Below are positions 13,797 through 15,097 of a DNA stretch of 15,097 bases, piece by piece. This stretch comes from Polyangiaceae bacterium. GTDB taxonomy: Bacteria; Myxococcota; Polyangia; Polyangiales; Polyangiaceae. The DNA lies in assembly GCA_025936205.1 (NCBI GenBank), contig JAICTU010000203.1, positions 1 to 15,097 on the forward strand, in the 5' to 3' direction. The translations under genes and the position numbers were made by a program. Position 1 is the stretch's first letter. Each line of letters begins with the position of its first letter. The notes under the pieces were generated by a model. It was not told where the DNA came from. It searched no databases and worked only from the letters and a program-made list of their open reading frames with translations.

Positions 13797-15097
13797 TCAG
13801 CGTTGCTCGACGGCCTTCAACGCATCTTCCAGCAGCGAGCTGTCGCGCAGACAGGCGTAGCAATCCTGCTTGCCGTCGGCGCCGCAACCGTCGTTGTGGC
13901 GCACGGCGCGCAGCGTGGCGATGCTGCGTTGATCGCCGTTCTTCAGCACCGCGGGCAGCACCTTGGCGTAGTCGTCACAGCTCGTTGCCGAACGGAGGTC
14001 CAGCGCGACCTGCAGCGCGGGCGTCGCCTTGGCGCGCTGGTCCGCCGAGTACAGGAGCTGCTGCGCCAGGCTGGCGGCGCGGGTTCCTCCCCCCGCCTTT
14101 TCCCAGACGGCGTACAGGACGTCGGGGCCGGCGGGACCTTCCCACTGAGTGAGCTCCTCGAACGCCGGTAGCATGGTCTCCGGGCTCGTCGCGTAGTCCA
14201 CCATGCGGCTCACGCTGGCCGCTGGCAGGGCGCGGGAGCCGGGGGCCAGGGTCTTCGCGAACTCGTGGAATTCGCGCAGCTTCTGTGACTGATAGCCGGC
14301 CTCGAGCGCGAGCGTGAGGGCGCTGGTGCGCTCGCTTTGCGACATCTTGGTGATTTTGTACAGCGCCTCACCGTCGCCCGCGCGCGCGCGCTCCGCCAGC
14401 GTCGTGGGAACGCGCGCCGCGGAGTCGTGCAGCGACTGCACGGCCTGGCTCTGCGCCGGCTCTTCTGGGCGATCCTTCTCCACCAACATGATCACCCCCG
14501 CACCGAGTCCGCTGCCGAACAGCACCAGGCTCAGCGGCGGCAGCACGTTCTCGAGCATCCAGTTGAGCCGCGGGCGGACCATGCCGCCTTCGCCGCCGAG
14601 TGCCGCATCGCCGCCGTCAGGACGCACGTAGCGCAGCGCCGCCGCCCAGGCCTGGCGCGCGGACGCGCTGAGCCGATCGATGAGCGGCGGCCCCGAGGGC
14701 CCCGTGCGCGGCTTGGGTGGAAGAGTTTTCGGATCGACGCGCGGGATCACGCGCGTCGTCGCGCGCCGCGAGTCTCCGCGCGCGATATCGGCGTCGATGC
14801 TCTGCAAGGCCGCCACGGCCGGATCGGCGACCTGGAAGCCCTTCGGCGCGGCCGGTGCTGGATAGTCGTTGGCGACCTCGGGGACCGACGGCAAGCCCAT
14901 GTGCGTCACCGCGTCGTCATCATTGTCCTCGTCCACCTCCTCCAGAGGAGGCAAGGCCACCGGAGCCGCAGCGGTGCGCGACGCGGCTGCCACGGGTGGA
15001 GCAGCTACGGGTGGAGCGGCTGCCGGAGAATTGGCTGCAGGAGAATTGCCTGCAGGAGAATTGCCTGCAGGAGAATTGGCTGCAGGAGAATTGCCTG
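13797..15097 (-). CDS. Single-pass membrane protein with pentapeptide-repeat linker, C-terminal part
   Basis: Partial gene; its 5' end lies beyond base 15097, and 432 codons are visible. The visible N-terminal part is a low-complexity linker: at least five NSPA[AG] units, then two AAPPV units. An acidic patch (EEVDEDNDDDAV) and Pro-rich text with RRATTRVIPRVD follow. One membrane segment (VLPPLSLVLFGSGLGAGVIML, bases about 14481-14546) precedes an all-helical C-terminal region of about 225 residues. Four Cys occur near the end (SCDD, DGCGADGKQDCYAC), which fits disulfides if this part is periplasmic. In myxobacteria, similar Pro/Ala-linker plus one-helix layouts follow kinase, zinc-ribbon or FHA-type N-terminal domains, but none is visible here, so I make no functional call. 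The only start-like codon in view, GTG at 14993, is internal to the open frame and is not taken as the start. Confidence 0.75.
   Translation of the reverse strand, partial: GNSPAANSPAGNSPAGNSPAANSPAAAPPVAAPPVAAASRTAAAPVALPPLEEVDEDNDDDAVTHMGLPSVPEVANDYPAPAAPKGFQVADPAVAALQSIDADIARGDSRRATTRVIPRVDPKTLPPKPRTGPSGPPLIDRLSASARQAWAAALRYVRPDGGDAALGGEGGMVRPRLNWMLENVLPPLSLVLFGSGLGAGVIMLVEKDRPEEPAQSQAVQSLHDSAARVPTTLAERARAGDGEALYKITKMSQSERTSALTLALEAGYQSQKLREFHEFAKTLAPGSRALPAASVSRMVDYATSPETMLPAFEELTQWEGPAGPDVLYAVWEKAGGGTRAASLAQQLLYSADQRAKATPALQVALDLRSATSCDDYAKVLPAVLKNGDQRSIATLRAVRHNDGCGADGKQDCYACLRDSSLLEDALKAVEQR
14992..15097 (-). repeat. 15-bp-period coding repeats (NSPA[AG] and AAPPV)
   Basis: Bases 14992-15021 are two copies of a 15-mer, ACGGGTGGAGCRGCT on the plus strand. 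From 15021 to 15095 five copies of TGCAGGAGAATTGSC follow, the first with one extra change, and the array continues past the window edge. On the coding (minus) strand they give AAPPV twice and NSPAA/NSPAG five times. The 15-base unit keeps the frame whatever the copy number, so linker length can vary between strains. Confidence 0.93.

Noticed and set aside
12127..13860. 577-codon plus-strand frame overlapping the beta-barrel gene
   Set aside because: It is out of frame with a gene that has a signal peptide, barrel strands and a terminal Phe; the alternative is Arg/Gly/Ala-rich and shows no structure.
9123..15097. Common origin of the two 15-base arrays (9123-9195 and 15021-15095)
   Set aside because: They share only the TGCAG core and the period; the remaining bases differ, so equal length is most likely coincidence or, for the coding one, frame constraint.

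Overview
The window is GC-rich, Gram-negative DNA. An outer-membrane beta-barrel protein, a lipoprotein signal peptide and several long multi-domain membrane proteins of unknown function fit a Myxococcota (Polyangia-like) genome. That taxonomic guess is inference from gene style and was not tested by any search. No tRNA, rRNA, insertion sequence, phage gene or CRISPR array is visible.

Left part (1-2999): a cut-off metallo-beta-lactamase-fold gene (minus), a roughly 480-base spacer, then a long membrane protein with a PH-like region and an acidic tail (plus). The latter converges on the last gene of a minus-strand glycan set.

Glycan block (2601-7936): four minus-strand genes read in the order GT4 glycosyltransferase, polytopic GT-C-like glycosyltransferase, GT2 (polyprenol-phosphate-sugar synthase type) and DUF2304 membrane protein. 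Facing away from them is a CDP-glycerol glycerophosphotransferase-like gene (plus). The likely logic is this: GT2 with DUF2304 makes or presents a lipid-linked sugar, the GT-C protein transfers it outside the cytoplasmic membrane, and GT4 and the CDP-glycerol-type enzyme build or decorate a surface polymer.

Middle (8085-9534): a CysH-type sulfonucleotide reductase with an extra N-terminal thioredoxin/glutaredoxin-like domain. It is followed by a 430-base spacer holding a perfect 15-bp tandem repeat and a second short repeat.

Right part (9535-15097): a GH3 glycosidase lipoprotein runs directly into an outer-membrane beta-barrel protein, which looks like a secreted glycan-processing pair. They converge on a minus-strand gene that runs off the window. 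That gene encodes a pentapeptide-repeat linker, one membrane segment and a Cys-containing C-terminal domain. The convergent gap is almost entirely a long imperfect palindrome.

The best second-look items are the CysH fusion, the 15-bp array, the convergent palindrome, a 20-bp hairpin motif found twice near the 5' ends of minus-strand genes, and the glycan block. None is proven to be a new system.
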